Assembly (NCBI GenBank): GCA_026692885.1
Contig: JAPLNJ010000435.1
Location: 1-5,518, forward strand
Reading direction: 5' to 3'
DNA: 5,518 nucleotides
Source of the DNA: Planctomycetota bacterium
GTDB lineage: Bacteria > Planctomycetota > Planctomycetia > Pirellulales > Pirellulaceae
The notes below the pieces were generated by a model. It searched no databases. It saw nothing but the letters and a program-made list of their open reading frames with translations, and had not been told where the DNA came from. Below, in pieces: positions 1-5,272 of this stretch (position 1 is the stretch's first letter; the number at the start of each line of letters is the position of its first letter). The position numbers were made by a program, and so were the translations under genes.

Positions 1-66
1 GGAAAGGAACTTGGCGTAGCTCACGGACGCAGCCGTTTGACGCATTCTCTTCGCACTGACGATCAT
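1..66 (-). CDS. Start of an unidentified gene, cut by the window edge
   Basis: Only the first 22 codons are visible, beginning MIVSAKRMRQTAAS and ending ...AKFLS where the window stops. The ATG at 66-64 is chosen because a GGAGGT site lies 5 bases upstream on the minus strand, which is near-ideal for a bacterial start. A second in-frame ATG lies seven codons further in. The N-terminus is basic and shows no obvious signal peptide. The product cannot be identified from so little sequence. A different minus-strand frame is also open across this stretch from about position 290, but its translation is Cys- and Arg-rich and unlike a normal protein, so the ATG with the SD is preferred. A minus-strand terminator-like hairpin just upstream suggests the gene has its own promoter. 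I see no clear one. Confidence 0.5.
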   Translation of the reverse strand, partial: MIVSAKRMRQTAASVSYAKFLS

Positions 67-71
67 GGATG

Positions 72-77
72 ACCTCC
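72..77 (-). promoter_or_regulatory. Ribosome binding site deciding the start at 66
   Basis: GGAGGT on the minus strand, 5 bases before the ATG at 66-64. It is the main evidence that a gene begins here and runs out of the window to the left. Confidence 0.55.
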
Positions 78-88
78 AAAGCGTTGGG

Positions 89-110
89 GGCCACCCCAGC
101 TGGGGCGGCC
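89..110. repeat. 22-base near-perfect palindrome
   Basis: The centre CCCCAGCTGGGG (94-105) is a perfect 12-base palindrome. It is flanked by GGCC on both sides, with a single A/C mismatch between centre and flanks. It lies in the leader of the gene starting at 66, between the terminator-like hairpin at 113-149 and the ribosome binding site. It could be an operator or an RNA hairpin. The sequence alone does not say which. Confidence 0.5.
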
Positions 111-112
111 CT

Positions 113-149
113 GTCAAGAAAAGACAGGACCGCCCGACGCCGGGCGGTC
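113..149 (-). terminator. Probable Rho-independent terminator, minus strand
   Basis: GACCGCCCG (128-136) and CGGGCGGTC (141-149) form a perfect 9-bp GC-rich stem with a 4-base loop. Read on the minus strand, the stem is followed three bases later by TCTTTTCTT, a U-rich tail. There is no T-run on the plus side, so it is directional. It would end transcription arriving from the right, for example from the small gene at 735-935 or an unseen RNA, just before the gene starting at 66. A competing 6-bp hairpin CCTGTC/GACAGG (110-115 with 123-128) overlaps its tail. Confidence 0.5.
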
Positions 150-191
150 GTACGGGAACAACCGCCCACGCACGTCGCGAGGGCAAACACG

Positions 192-222
192 CAGCCTGTG
201 TCACGTCGGTGGCACGAGGCTG
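192..222. repeat. 12-bp hairpin with one bulge
   Basis: CAGCCTGTGTCA (192-203) pairs with 210-222 (TGGCAC, one bulged G at 216, AGGCTG) around the 6-base loop CGTCGG. One pair (T201-G212) is a wobble. No T-run follows on either strand, so it is not a classical terminator. Its compact form resembles REP-type intergenic hairpins, but whether it is repeated elsewhere in the genome cannot be seen here. Confidence 0.55.
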
Positions 223-447
223 GTGGCAATACATAAGGCATTGCCGAACGAGTGGCCGGCGTCACGCGGGTGCCGATTCGTCCACACCCGCCCAAGTCCA
301 AACGAAAAGCCCCGCTCCCAGCCGCAGACGCGGCCGAGAACGGAGGCTGTCGCCGGAATCGGTGAACCGCAGGAGCTATGCCCCTGGGTTCAAAGATTAT
401 GACACGGTTTTGCCCATAAATTCAGGCGTTTGCGGTGGCCGCGAGCA

Positions 448-512
448 GCGTCCAGTGCGTCCATTACGTCCACTTTGCCGGCCCGCCTGGACGCAGTGGA
501 CGTGCTGGACGC
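448..512. repeat. Long hairpin (about 25-bp stem) built from 9-base tandem units
   Basis: The left arm carries CGTCCA three times at exact 9-base spacing (449, 458, 467). The right arm carries its complement TGGACG three times at the same spacing (488, 497, 506). Folding 448-472 onto 488-512 pairs nearly every position, with one clear mismatch (A466/C494), three G-T wobbles and a 15-base loop (473-487). CTGGACGCAGTG occurs twice, 18 bases apart (487-498 and 505-516). The 9-base period would equal three codons if translated, but neither strand gives a believable protein. A structured RNA or a repeat-derived element is more likely. Confidence 0.65.
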
Positions 513-635
513 AGTGTCGCCCTTCGGCCGCCGACGTGTACGACTTGTTTGCTACCGCGAGGGTTCGTTCCGGTATCCGCTGCCACTGGGCTGGGCGGAA
601 CACCTGGGAAATGGAGCGGTAGGCATTTGCTGAAC

Positions 636-707
636 AACAGCCCGGCTGGAACTCTCGGAGATAGCAGGCTTCTAATCGATCAGCACCTCCCTGATAGGCG
701 GGCTGTT
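636..707. repeat. Stem-loop domain: 9-bp outer stem with an inner hairpin
   Basis: AACAGCCCG (636-644) and CGGGCTGTT (699-707) are perfect inverted repeats enclosing 54 bases. Inside, ATCAG (679-683) and CTGAT (691-695) form a 5-bp hairpin with the loop CACCTCC on the plus strand, or GGAGGTG on the minus strand. The plus-strand loop is identical to the anti-SD core of 16S rRNA, and the minus-strand loop to a strong SD. No start codon at suitable distance follows the GGAGGTG. The domain lies 28 bases beyond the stop codon of the small gene at 735-935 and could be part of its 3' UTR, a small RNA or a fortuitous fold. Confidence 0.45.
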
Positions 708-734
708 CCTGTGTCTTCAAAATCCCCTTGTTGG

Positions 735-935
735 TCAATTGCTGGTACTGTGCTGCCGTTGGTCCAGTGTGTCAATCACCCCGTTGCTTGCCGCCTTGGG
801 CTTTTTTCTGCGAGTCTTGGCTTCGATTCCGCCTTCGATTAGAAGTCTCCGAGTCTTTATGCGGAACCAGACCCTAAGACACAATGCCAGTCCTCCGGCG
901 ATCAGCAAGCACACCAGGTCCGTCTTGGAAAACAT
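735..935 (-). CDS. Small single-pass membrane protein, unknown function (66 aa)
   Basis: The protein has one hydrophobic segment at about residues 6-24 (DLVCLLIAGGLALCLRVWF). A strongly basic stretch follows, including IKTRR and KTRRKKPK, and then a polar tail ending in QHSTSN. Basic residues after the helix suggest a single transmembrane anchor with the C-terminal part in the cytoplasm; this is inference from the positive-inside rule. The start is well supported: AAGGAG lies 7 bases before the ATG at 935. I recognise no family, and 66 aa is too short for most domains. It stands alone, divergent from the gene at 1360. Possible roles range from a regulator or membrane-associated accessory protein to a toxin-like small protein, and nothing in the sequence chooses between them. 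Confidence 0.65.
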   Translation of the reverse strand: MFSKTDLVCLLIAGGLALCLRVWFRIKTRRLLIEGGIEAKTRRKKPKAASNGVIDTLDQRQHSTSN

Positions 936-942
936 TGCCTTA

Positions 943-948
943 CTCCTT
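943..948 (-). promoter_or_regulatory. Ribosome binding site of the small membrane protein
   Basis: AAGGAG on the minus strand, 7 bases before the ATG at 935-933. It directly follows a run of seven C (minus strand, 949-955). An 8-codon open frame (MSTNPPKE, ATG at 966-964) ends with TAA at 942-940, inside the spacer between this site and the start codon. Confidence 0.65.
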
Positions 949-1055
949 GGGGGGGTTGGTACTCATTGCCAGTCGCGTCCGCAGCTATCATCGGAGTGCT
1001 GGCACTTACCCCATCGGCACTTGCGGCACTAGAACTTCAGCAAAGCAGCAATTCC

Positions 1056-1075
1056 GAAGATTTCTGCTAATCTTC
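1056..1075. repeat. 7-bp perfect hairpin
   Basis: GAAGATT (1056-1062) and AATCTTC (1069-1075) flank the 6-base loop TCTGCT. It is AT-richer than its surroundings and has no T-run on either side, so it is a possible operator or RNA hairpin rather than a terminator. Confidence 0.4.
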
Positions 1076-1155
1076 TGGTCGATCGGATTCGCGGCCAGAA
1101 AATGCTGCCGGAGAAGAAGTCGGGCCAAATTGCCGCTGGCTCACCACCTCATCGA

Positions 1156-1179
1156 AGTCCGCGGTCCATCCGCGGGACT
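1156..1179. repeat. 9-bp GC-rich hairpin with a bulged G
   Basis: AGTCCGCGG (1156-1164) pairs with CCGCGGGACT (1170-1179), with G1176 bulged, around the loop TCCAT. The core CCGCGG is itself palindromic and occurs in both arms. It lies about 180 bases before the gene at 1360. No T-run follows, so a terminator is unlikely. Confidence 0.45.
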
Positions 1180-1220
1180 GCACCACCCCACAACCTGCTA
1201 CCACTGTCGGGATCTTCCTG

Positions 1221-1226
1221 TAGAAT
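1221..1226 (+). promoter_or_regulatory. Weak -10 promoter candidate
   Basis: TAGAAT matches five of six bases of the TATAAT consensus. No good -35 box stands 16-18 bases upstream (CTACCA at 1198-1203 is poor). It would give a 5' leader of roughly 125 bases to the gene at 1360. Such a match can easily arise by chance. Confidence 0.2.
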
Positions 1227-1359
1227 ACGGTCGCCAAGTCAGACGGGTGGCCGACAGGAAAGCAGGCGACCCGTTGACCTCCGCGAGTGCGATCCGCAAG
1301 ACACGATCACCCACGCAACCTGTGACACCCCGAATCAATCAGAAGTAGGGATGGTTTCG

Positions 1360-1689
1360 ATGAAGACGATTGATCCCGCAAAATATGTCACCATGACAAT
1401 TGACGAATCAGGCCGCCGAAGATTTGAGGCGTTTCTCGACCGCAATTATCCGGGGTGGCGAGAACGCGAGATTTTCCGGGAACGGAATGCAGGGACCATC
1501 ACGCGACAGTGGCCGGTCGGGCAGGACGACATGGAGCGAACCGCGTTCTACCGGATCGACTACGTGGAGATTTCCGACGACTTCATCGACCTGGACTCGA
1601 ACGATGAGGGCCAAATCCATCTCGGCAAGCACCTGATATGCGACATCGACGGAGACTTGACACCAGTTGCCCGATGGGCGGAGCGATAA
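1360..1689 (+). CDS. Small mildly acidic protein of unknown function (109 aa)
   Basis: The protein begins MKTIDPAKYVTMTIDESG. It contains an Arg-rich, aromatic first half (RRRFEAFLDRNYPGWRERE) and an acidic second half, where a stretch from about residue 67 to 80 is mostly Asp, Glu and Ile (ISDDFIDLDSNDEG). I count about 23 acidic and 17 basic residues. There is no signal peptide and no membrane segment, so it is probably cytoplasmic. I recognise no family. ATG 1360 is preferred because AGGG lies about 9 bases upstream. ATG 1351 (three codons longer) is the alternative, and neither SD is strong. The gene converges on the restriction enzyme gene with 24 bases between stop codons. That arrangement does not require a shared function, although an acidic protein next to a nuclease makes a regulatory or anti-restriction role worth testing. 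Confidence 0.65.
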   Translation: MKTIDPAKYVTMTIDESGRRRFEAFLDRNYPGWREREIFRERNAGTITRQWPVGQDDMERTAFYRIDYVEISDDFIDLDSNDEGQIHLGKHLICDIDGDLTPVARWAER

Positions 1690-1713
1690 CCCCTCGTGAA
1701 GGACGGGCTCGGT

Positions 1714-4700
1714 TTAGTGTTCCACCTCCCGTTGCAGGAGCTTGACCTCATCGGGCGTGAGGTTGAACAGTCGGTACACACGATCGTTGAGTTCCGCGTC
1801 CGCATCCGCCAGTTCCTGGCTCAATCGACTGACTTCCGCCTGCTTTTCCTTGAGGTACGGCTCCCACTCGTCGGCCATCCGGGGATTCTTAAACGGGTCG
1901 GCCTTCAGCTTGAAGCTCGTCTTGAGAGCCGCCCCAAGCTGGTGCAGCGACAACTCCGACCACGCGTCGGCCTTCTGATTCAATTCGCCCAGGGCCTCGC
2001 CGTCGAGGTTCTGGCCGAATGTTGATACGAGCCGCCGCCGAAAGTTCTCCTGGGTGTCGTAGCGTTCCTGCCCAATCACGTTGCAACGCTCCGCCAGTCG
2101 AGCCACTGAGTCTCGATCTCCGTCTCCGCTGGGAGGAATGGGCAATTCCTCAATCCATTGCTTCTTGAGTCGATACTGCCAACGGTCCCCGCGGAGTCGC
2201 AGAGGTTGAGCCGTTTTGCTGATGAAGAACCACGTCGCCCACGACGCTAGGACACCCAACAGATAGTAGTCCCTGTCCGCTACCATGAATGCGGTATCAC
2301 CGATGCAGTAGCCGCTCCGATCCAGATTGAACCGAGGCTGCTTGCATATATCAGGCCAGAAGACCTTGTCGTTCTCAAAGGCGTCCCAATAGCTACACGA
2401 TCGCAGTTCCCACCAATACCGCCCTTGGTCCTGCCGCTTCTTCAACGCGAGCTCGTTCTCTTTCATGTGCTGGTACAGGCTCGGATAAGTGTTTGCGAAT
2501 ACGGTTTCGGCATCGCCGTCAACTCTTGACCAGGGCCAATCGAAGTCTCCGCTGGACTTCATACAGATCAACCACACGTCAGACCATGAGCAATGCCACT
2601 CCCGGATGTCCTGCCCTCGCAGGAATCGCCGGATGAGGGGCGAGCAAGTGGGATCATCGGTCACCAACTGCTCGCGTCGTGCCGTGTCAATCAAGTACAC
2701 CTCGTTCAAGCCTGTCTTGACACCGTACAGGAACTTGCGGCCGACGTAATCTGTGAGCCGCTTGCCTCCGTTAGCGAGTTTCTTTCGCAGAGCCATTACC
2801 TCATCGGATTCAAGTTCCCATGCGTCGGCCCCCAAGTGTCCCGTGTCCATCACCGGGGCCGTAGCGATTACGTCTGATAGGTTCGCGGGCGGACTGCCCA
2901 GGGTCAGCCACTTGAACAAACGCATCGTGCCGCCAGGTGGTCTCTTGGTGAAGACCGTAATTGTCGGACGGATCATCTCCGCCCCTTGGAAGGGCTGAAA
3001 CTCGCCGAAATCGACCATCGAATCGACCTTGGCACCCTCCGCGAGGCACTTGCGTAGGGGTGCCCCGAAGTTCCCGCGAACCCAACTACCAGACGTGATG
3101 AACCCCAACCGGCCGCCCGCCCGCAGCAACTCGACGCCAAGTTCGTAGAAGTAGACGAAAATGTCCGCCGTCCCGAAGTAACTCTTGAAACGCCGCTGCC
3201 AGTATGGCTTGTAGGCGGCAAGCCACTCTTGCCGGATGTACGGTGGGTTCCCGACGACCACGTCGAAGCCGCCCGCCGAAAAGACCTCCGGGAATCCTGC
3301 CCTCCAATCGAAGGCTTTCGGGTGGACGTTGGGATCGTCCACGACGCTGTTGCCGACGCGGATCGTGTGGTCCAGGCTTGTGAGTGTCTTGCCGCGTTTG
3401 GCGGTCTTGATCCACAGGCTCAGCCGGCAGATTTCGATAGCCTCCTCGTTCAGGTCCACCCCGTACAGGTTGTTCTGCAAAATCTGGCGGTCCAGGTCGA
3501 ACAGAGTCTGGTGGCCTCGCAACTCCAGCAGGCGGTCGTTCGATGCCTGCAAGGCGGCGTGAAGTTGGTCGAAGGCTTCGATCAGGAATGCCCCGCTGCC
3601 GCACGCTGGGTCCACCAACCGGACCGTGCCCAACTCATCCTGCCACTTCTCCCAGAAACGGATCAGGGCCTCCCGCTGGGGCTTGTTGAGGGCGGGCAGA
3701 TCGTACACGCGAGGATCGGCCAGGGCCTTGACTGCGGTGCCCGTGGCCTCGCCAAATTGGGCTTCCCGCAAGGCGTCAAAACGCTGCGTGAGCACCACGC
3801 CGAGCGTCTGCTCGACAATGTATCGGGTGATGAAGGCGGGCGTGTAAAAGGCACCCTCCTTCTTTCGCCGTGTCTTATGCTTCTCCTTCCCCTGCGGGGC
3901 GACCAGCCCATCGAGTTCGTTTCGCAACTGCTCCAGGTCGGTGATCGACTGCTCGAAGATGTGCCCCAGGATGTCCACGTCGATCACGCGGCCTTCTTGG
4001 GTATCGTCGGTGTCGGCGGCCACTTCGTAGGCGGAACGGTACTCATACTCGCCCAACTCGCGGAAATAGGCACATACGTCGTCGCCGATCTTCAGCCGGT
4101 CGATTACGGGGTCGTCGGCGAACAGCCCGCCGTTGTACGCGGGGATCTGCAACGTCTCGTTCCCAGCGTTGATTGAACGGAACAGCCCGCGGAAGTTCTC
4201 CCAGATCGGACGAGGGTTGAACGGATCGCGGTGCTCGAAAGCCCTCTTCAGCACGGCTTCCGGCAGTAGGCCCCTGTCTTCGCAGAACGCCGTAAACAAC
4301 ACGCGGTCGAGCACCTTTTGCGTTGCCGTCAGCACCTTGTGTCGGGACTCGTCGGAATTCGCCTCGCACAGGCTCTCGAAGGCGTCCTGCCGCATGTCCG
4401 CGTAGCGGAGGTAAAAGCCCTTCGTCAGTCGCTGGCCGACTTTTTCGGAGGCGGTGAGCAAGTCATAAAGGTGGCATCGGCCCTGGCCAGGCACGACCCG
4501 CTCGGCCGCCAGCAGGAAAACAAACTTCCTGAGCAGGCCCTCGTTGCTGGCCAGTTCTTCCGTGTCGAACCGTTCGTAGGTGTGCTGGTCGGAACCCTTG
4601 TGGTAGAGCCGCGTCTCGCGGATCGACGTGACCATGATCCAGTCGCAGGGGAGGTTGATGGCGTAGCGGTAGCTTTGATCTACCGCCGACATGCGGCGGC

Positions 4701-5079
4701 CGGCATGAGGGCGATCTAGTGGGTCCTTCGGTCCCTTCCCTTCCAGGGCAACGATGAACTGCTCCTTGCTTTCGCGGAAGTCGCCCAGCACCGCGTCGGC
4801 GTACTTCCCGTCCACCTGGACGTGCTTCTCCCGAGAGATGGTGTGGCGGTCGGGATCGTCTGCGGGGCGAGTGTAGCCCAGGACGCCGCAAAACACGTCC
4901 GTGAGGAAATCGTGCAGGATCTCCTGTTCCTTGAAACGGTCCGCCTTCCCGGAAGCCAGCATCTCGGCCCACTTGGCGAGGATCGTGCGGTAATCCTCTG
5001 CCGGCCTCGGCAACTGGAACTGCTTCAGGTGCGGACGTAGGGCATCGGGGCGAAACAGCGGTTTGGCTTCAACGGGCAA
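1714..5079 (-). CDS. Type IIG restriction-modification enzyme, Eco57I-like (fused nuclease, adenine methyltransferase and specificity domain)
   Basis: A single-chain enzyme of 1121 aa that should cut unmodified DNA and protect host DNA by N6-adenine methylation. Residues ~50-200 form a PD-(D/E)XK nuclease: D95, then E113-G-K115, then Q135-x3-Y139, the QxxxY motif of HsdR-type nucleases. A helical linker follows (~200-400). The methyltransferase spans ~405-720, with motif X GAFYTP (409-414), SAM-binding motif I DPACGSGAF (490-498), motif II around D542 (LYGVDL) and catalytic motif IV NPPY (611-614), which indicates adenine. The target recognition domain (~770-985) is TaqI-like: YGVKTGLNEVYLID (785-798), LRGQDIREW (820-828), VFWPDI (906-911) and LPIPP (979-983). 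The last ~90 residues look helical. The length fits the family, no frameshift is apparent and all motifs are intact. The recognition site cannot be predicted. No separate methyltransferase, specificity subunit or other defence gene is visible nearby. Confidence 0.93.
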   Translation of the reverse strand: MPVEAKPLFRPDALRPHLKQFQLPRPAEDYRTILAKWAEMLASGKADRFKEQEILHDFLTDVFCGVLGYTRPADDPDRHTISREKHVQVDGKYADAVLGDFRESKEQFIVALEGKGPKDPLDRPHAGRRMSAVDQSYRYAINLPCDWIMVTSIRETRLYHKGSDQHTYERFDTEELASNEGLLRKFVFLLAAERVVPGQGRCHLYDLLTASEKVGQRLTKGFYLRYADMRQDAFESLCEANSDESRHKVLTATQKVLDRVLFTAFCEDRGLLPEAVLKRAFEHRDPFNPRPIWENFRGLFRSINAGNETLQIPAYNGGLFADDPVIDRLKIGDDVCAYFRELGEYEYRSAYEVAADTDDTQEGRVIDVDILGHIFEQSITDLEQLRNELDGLVAPQGKEKHKTRRKKEGAFYTPAFITRYIVEQTLGVVLTQRFDALREAQFGEATGTAVKALADPRVYDLPALNKPQREALIRFWEKWQDELGTVRLVDPACGSGAFLIEAFDQLHAALQASNDRLLELRGHQTLFDLDRQILQNNLYGVDLNEEAIEICRLSLWIKTAKRGKTLTSLDHTIRVGNSVVDDPNVHPKAFDWRAGFPEVFSAGGFDVVVGNPPYIRQEWLAAYKPYWQRRFKSYFGTADIFVYFYELGVELLRAGGRLGFITSGSWVRGNFGAPLRKCLAEGAKVDSMVDFGEFQPFQGAEMIRPTITVFTKRPPGGTMRLFKWLTLGSPPANLSDVIATAPVMDTGHLGADAWELESDEVMALRKKLANGGKRLTDYVGRKFLYGVKTGLNEVYLIDTARREQLVTDDPTCSPLIRRFLRGQDIREWHCSWSDVWLICMKSSGDFDWPWSRVDGDAETVFANTYPSLYQHMKENELALKKRQDQGRYWWELRSCSYWDAFENDKVFWPDICKQPRFNLDRSGYCIGDTAFMVADRDYYLLGVLASWATWFFISKTAQPLRLRGDRWQYRLKKQWIEELPIPPSGDGDRDSVARLAERCNVIGQERYDTQENFRRRLVSTFGQNLDGEALGELNQKADAWSELSLHQLGAALKTSFKLKADPFKNPRMADEWEPYLKEKQAEVSRLSQELADADAELNDRVYRLFNLTPDEVKLLQREVEH

Positions 5080-5085
5080 GGCACT

Positions 5086-5091
5086 CTCCCC
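5086..5091 (-). promoter_or_regulatory. Ribosome binding site supporting a TTG start
   Basis: GGGGAG on the minus strand, 6 bases before TTG at 5079-5077. The frame stays open upstream to a TGA at 5197-5199, but that extension contains no ATG, GTG or TTG. The TTG with this SD is therefore the best start for the restriction enzyme. A rare start codon may lower its translation. Confidence 0.65.
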
Positions 5092-5134
5092 AGTCAGGAC
5101 ACGGCAGCGACCGTCAATGTCAGCTAACGTCGCC

Positions 5135-5151
5135 CGTTCGGGTGACGAACG
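5135..5151. repeat. 6-bp perfect hairpin in the leader of the restriction gene
   Basis: CGTTCG (5135-5140) and CGAACG (5146-5151) enclose the loop GGTGA. The stem and loop overlap TCGGGTGACG (5138-5147), a 10-base word repeated exactly at 5223-5232. It lies about 55 bases before the TTG start on the minus strand and has no U-rich tail. Confidence 0.45.
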
Positions 5152-5155
5152 CCCT

Positions 5156-5183
5156 ATCTTATCCGCCTGGGAGCGGATTGCCA
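5156..5183 (-). promoter_or_regulatory. Candidate promoter with an internal palindrome for the restriction gene
   Basis: On the minus strand, TGGCAA (5183-5178) and TAAGAT (5161-5156) are separated by 16 bases, giving weak -35 and -10 boxes. The inverted repeat ATCCGC/GCGGAT (5161-5166 with 5173-5178, 6-base spacer) fills the gap exactly, touching both boxes, as an operator would. Transcription would start near 5150 and give a leader of about 70 bases. The palindrome is plainly visible. The promoter boxes match the consensus only partly and the operator reading is inference. Confidence 0.3.
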
Positions 5184-5196
5184 GCGACCAGCCATC

Positions 5197-5251
5197 TCAC
5201 GAGCACCCCTTGGCCGATGTGCTCGGGTGACGCAGGAACTCGAAGCGTCAC
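5197..5251. repeat. Two overlapping, mutually exclusive hairpins
   Basis: Hairpin A pairs TCACGAGCAC (5197-5206) with GTGCTC (5219-5224) and GTGA (5227-5230), leaving two bulged G. Hairpin B pairs GTGACGC (5227-5233) with GCGTCAC (5245-5251) around an 11-base loop. Both use bases 5227-5230, so only one can form completely. They lie just beyond the metallopeptidase stop codon and could slow or end transcription, but neither is followed by a U-run. Confidence 0.4.
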
Positions 5252-5272
5252 GCTGGTCTGCCCACGGACAAC

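Larger units (their letters stand above)
150..734. other. Non-coding stretch without a convincing gene, rich in hairpins
   Basis: Open frames exist here on both strands, but their translations are Arg-, Cys- and Ser-rich, lack SD sites and resemble no protein family I know. The stretch instead holds several inverted repeats. The stronger ones are listed separately. Weaker ones are GGCAAT/ATTGCC (225-230 with 240-245), CGGCGTC/GGTGCCG (257-263 with 269-275, two wobble pairs) and a GCCGC/GCGGC hairpin near 320-333. It may be intergenic repeats, an untranslated RNA or a decayed gene. No tRNA-like T-loop and no terminal repeats of a mobile element were found. Confidence 0.5.
936..1359. other. Divergent intergenic region of about 420 bases
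   Basis: This region separates the minus-strand small membrane gene from the plus-strand gene at 1360, so it should carry promoters for both. No convincing sigma70-type pair was found for the minus-strand gene. For the plus-strand gene only a weak -10 candidate (TAGAAT at 1221) is visible. The plus-strand frame of the 1360 gene stays open back to about 1102, but that extension is Pro-, Ser- and Arg-rich, lacks an SD and does not look coding. Besides the hairpins listed separately, a looser inverted repeat ACGGGT/ACCCGT lies at 1243-1248 and 1269-1274. Confidence 0.5.

Noticed and set aside
1..290. Long open minus-strand frame running to the left edge, different from the frame starting at 66
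   Set aside because: Its translation is rich in Cys and Arg with no domain, and it passes through palindromic hairpins. The ATG at 66 with GGAGGT is a better gene start.
448..516. CRISPR-like array
   Set aside because: The repeat units are only 6-12 bases with no spacers of uniform length, and no cas gene is present. The structure is a hairpin of tandem 9-base units.
560..580. tRNA T-arm-like GGTTCGTTCC
   Set aside because: It does not match the GTTCRANNC pattern, and no acceptor, D or anticodon arm can be built around it.
65..622. Plus-strand open frame of 185 codons
   Set aside because: It is Arg- and Ser-rich, has no SD and crosses several hairpins. It has no recognisable domain.
636..707. 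Integron attC-like recombination site
   Set aside because: The inverted repeat lacks the expected RYYYAAC and GTTRRRY ends, and no integron integrase or cassette is visible.
397..738. Minus-strand open frame of 113 codons overlapping the stop of the small membrane gene
   Set aside because: It relies on a TTG start without a clear SD. The sequence is Cys-, Arg- and Gln-rich and largely made by the 9-base repeats of the hairpin at 448-512.
435..842. Plus-strand open frame of 135 codons
   Set aside because: It overlaps the better supported minus-strand gene at 735-935, has no SD, and its composition is unlike a normal protein.
1102..1359. N-terminal extension of the gene at 1360 to an upstream start
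   Set aside because: The extension is Pro-, Ser- and Arg-rich without an SD and includes a GC hairpin. Protein-like sequence begins only near 1351-1360.
3229..4176. Long plus-strand open frame of 315 codons opposite the restriction gene
   Set aside because: It is an antisense shadow of the methyltransferase and linker region, where GC-rich codons remove stops. Its translation is low in complexity (Val-, Leu- and Gln-rich) and matches no family I know, while the opposite strand carries intact catalytic motifs.
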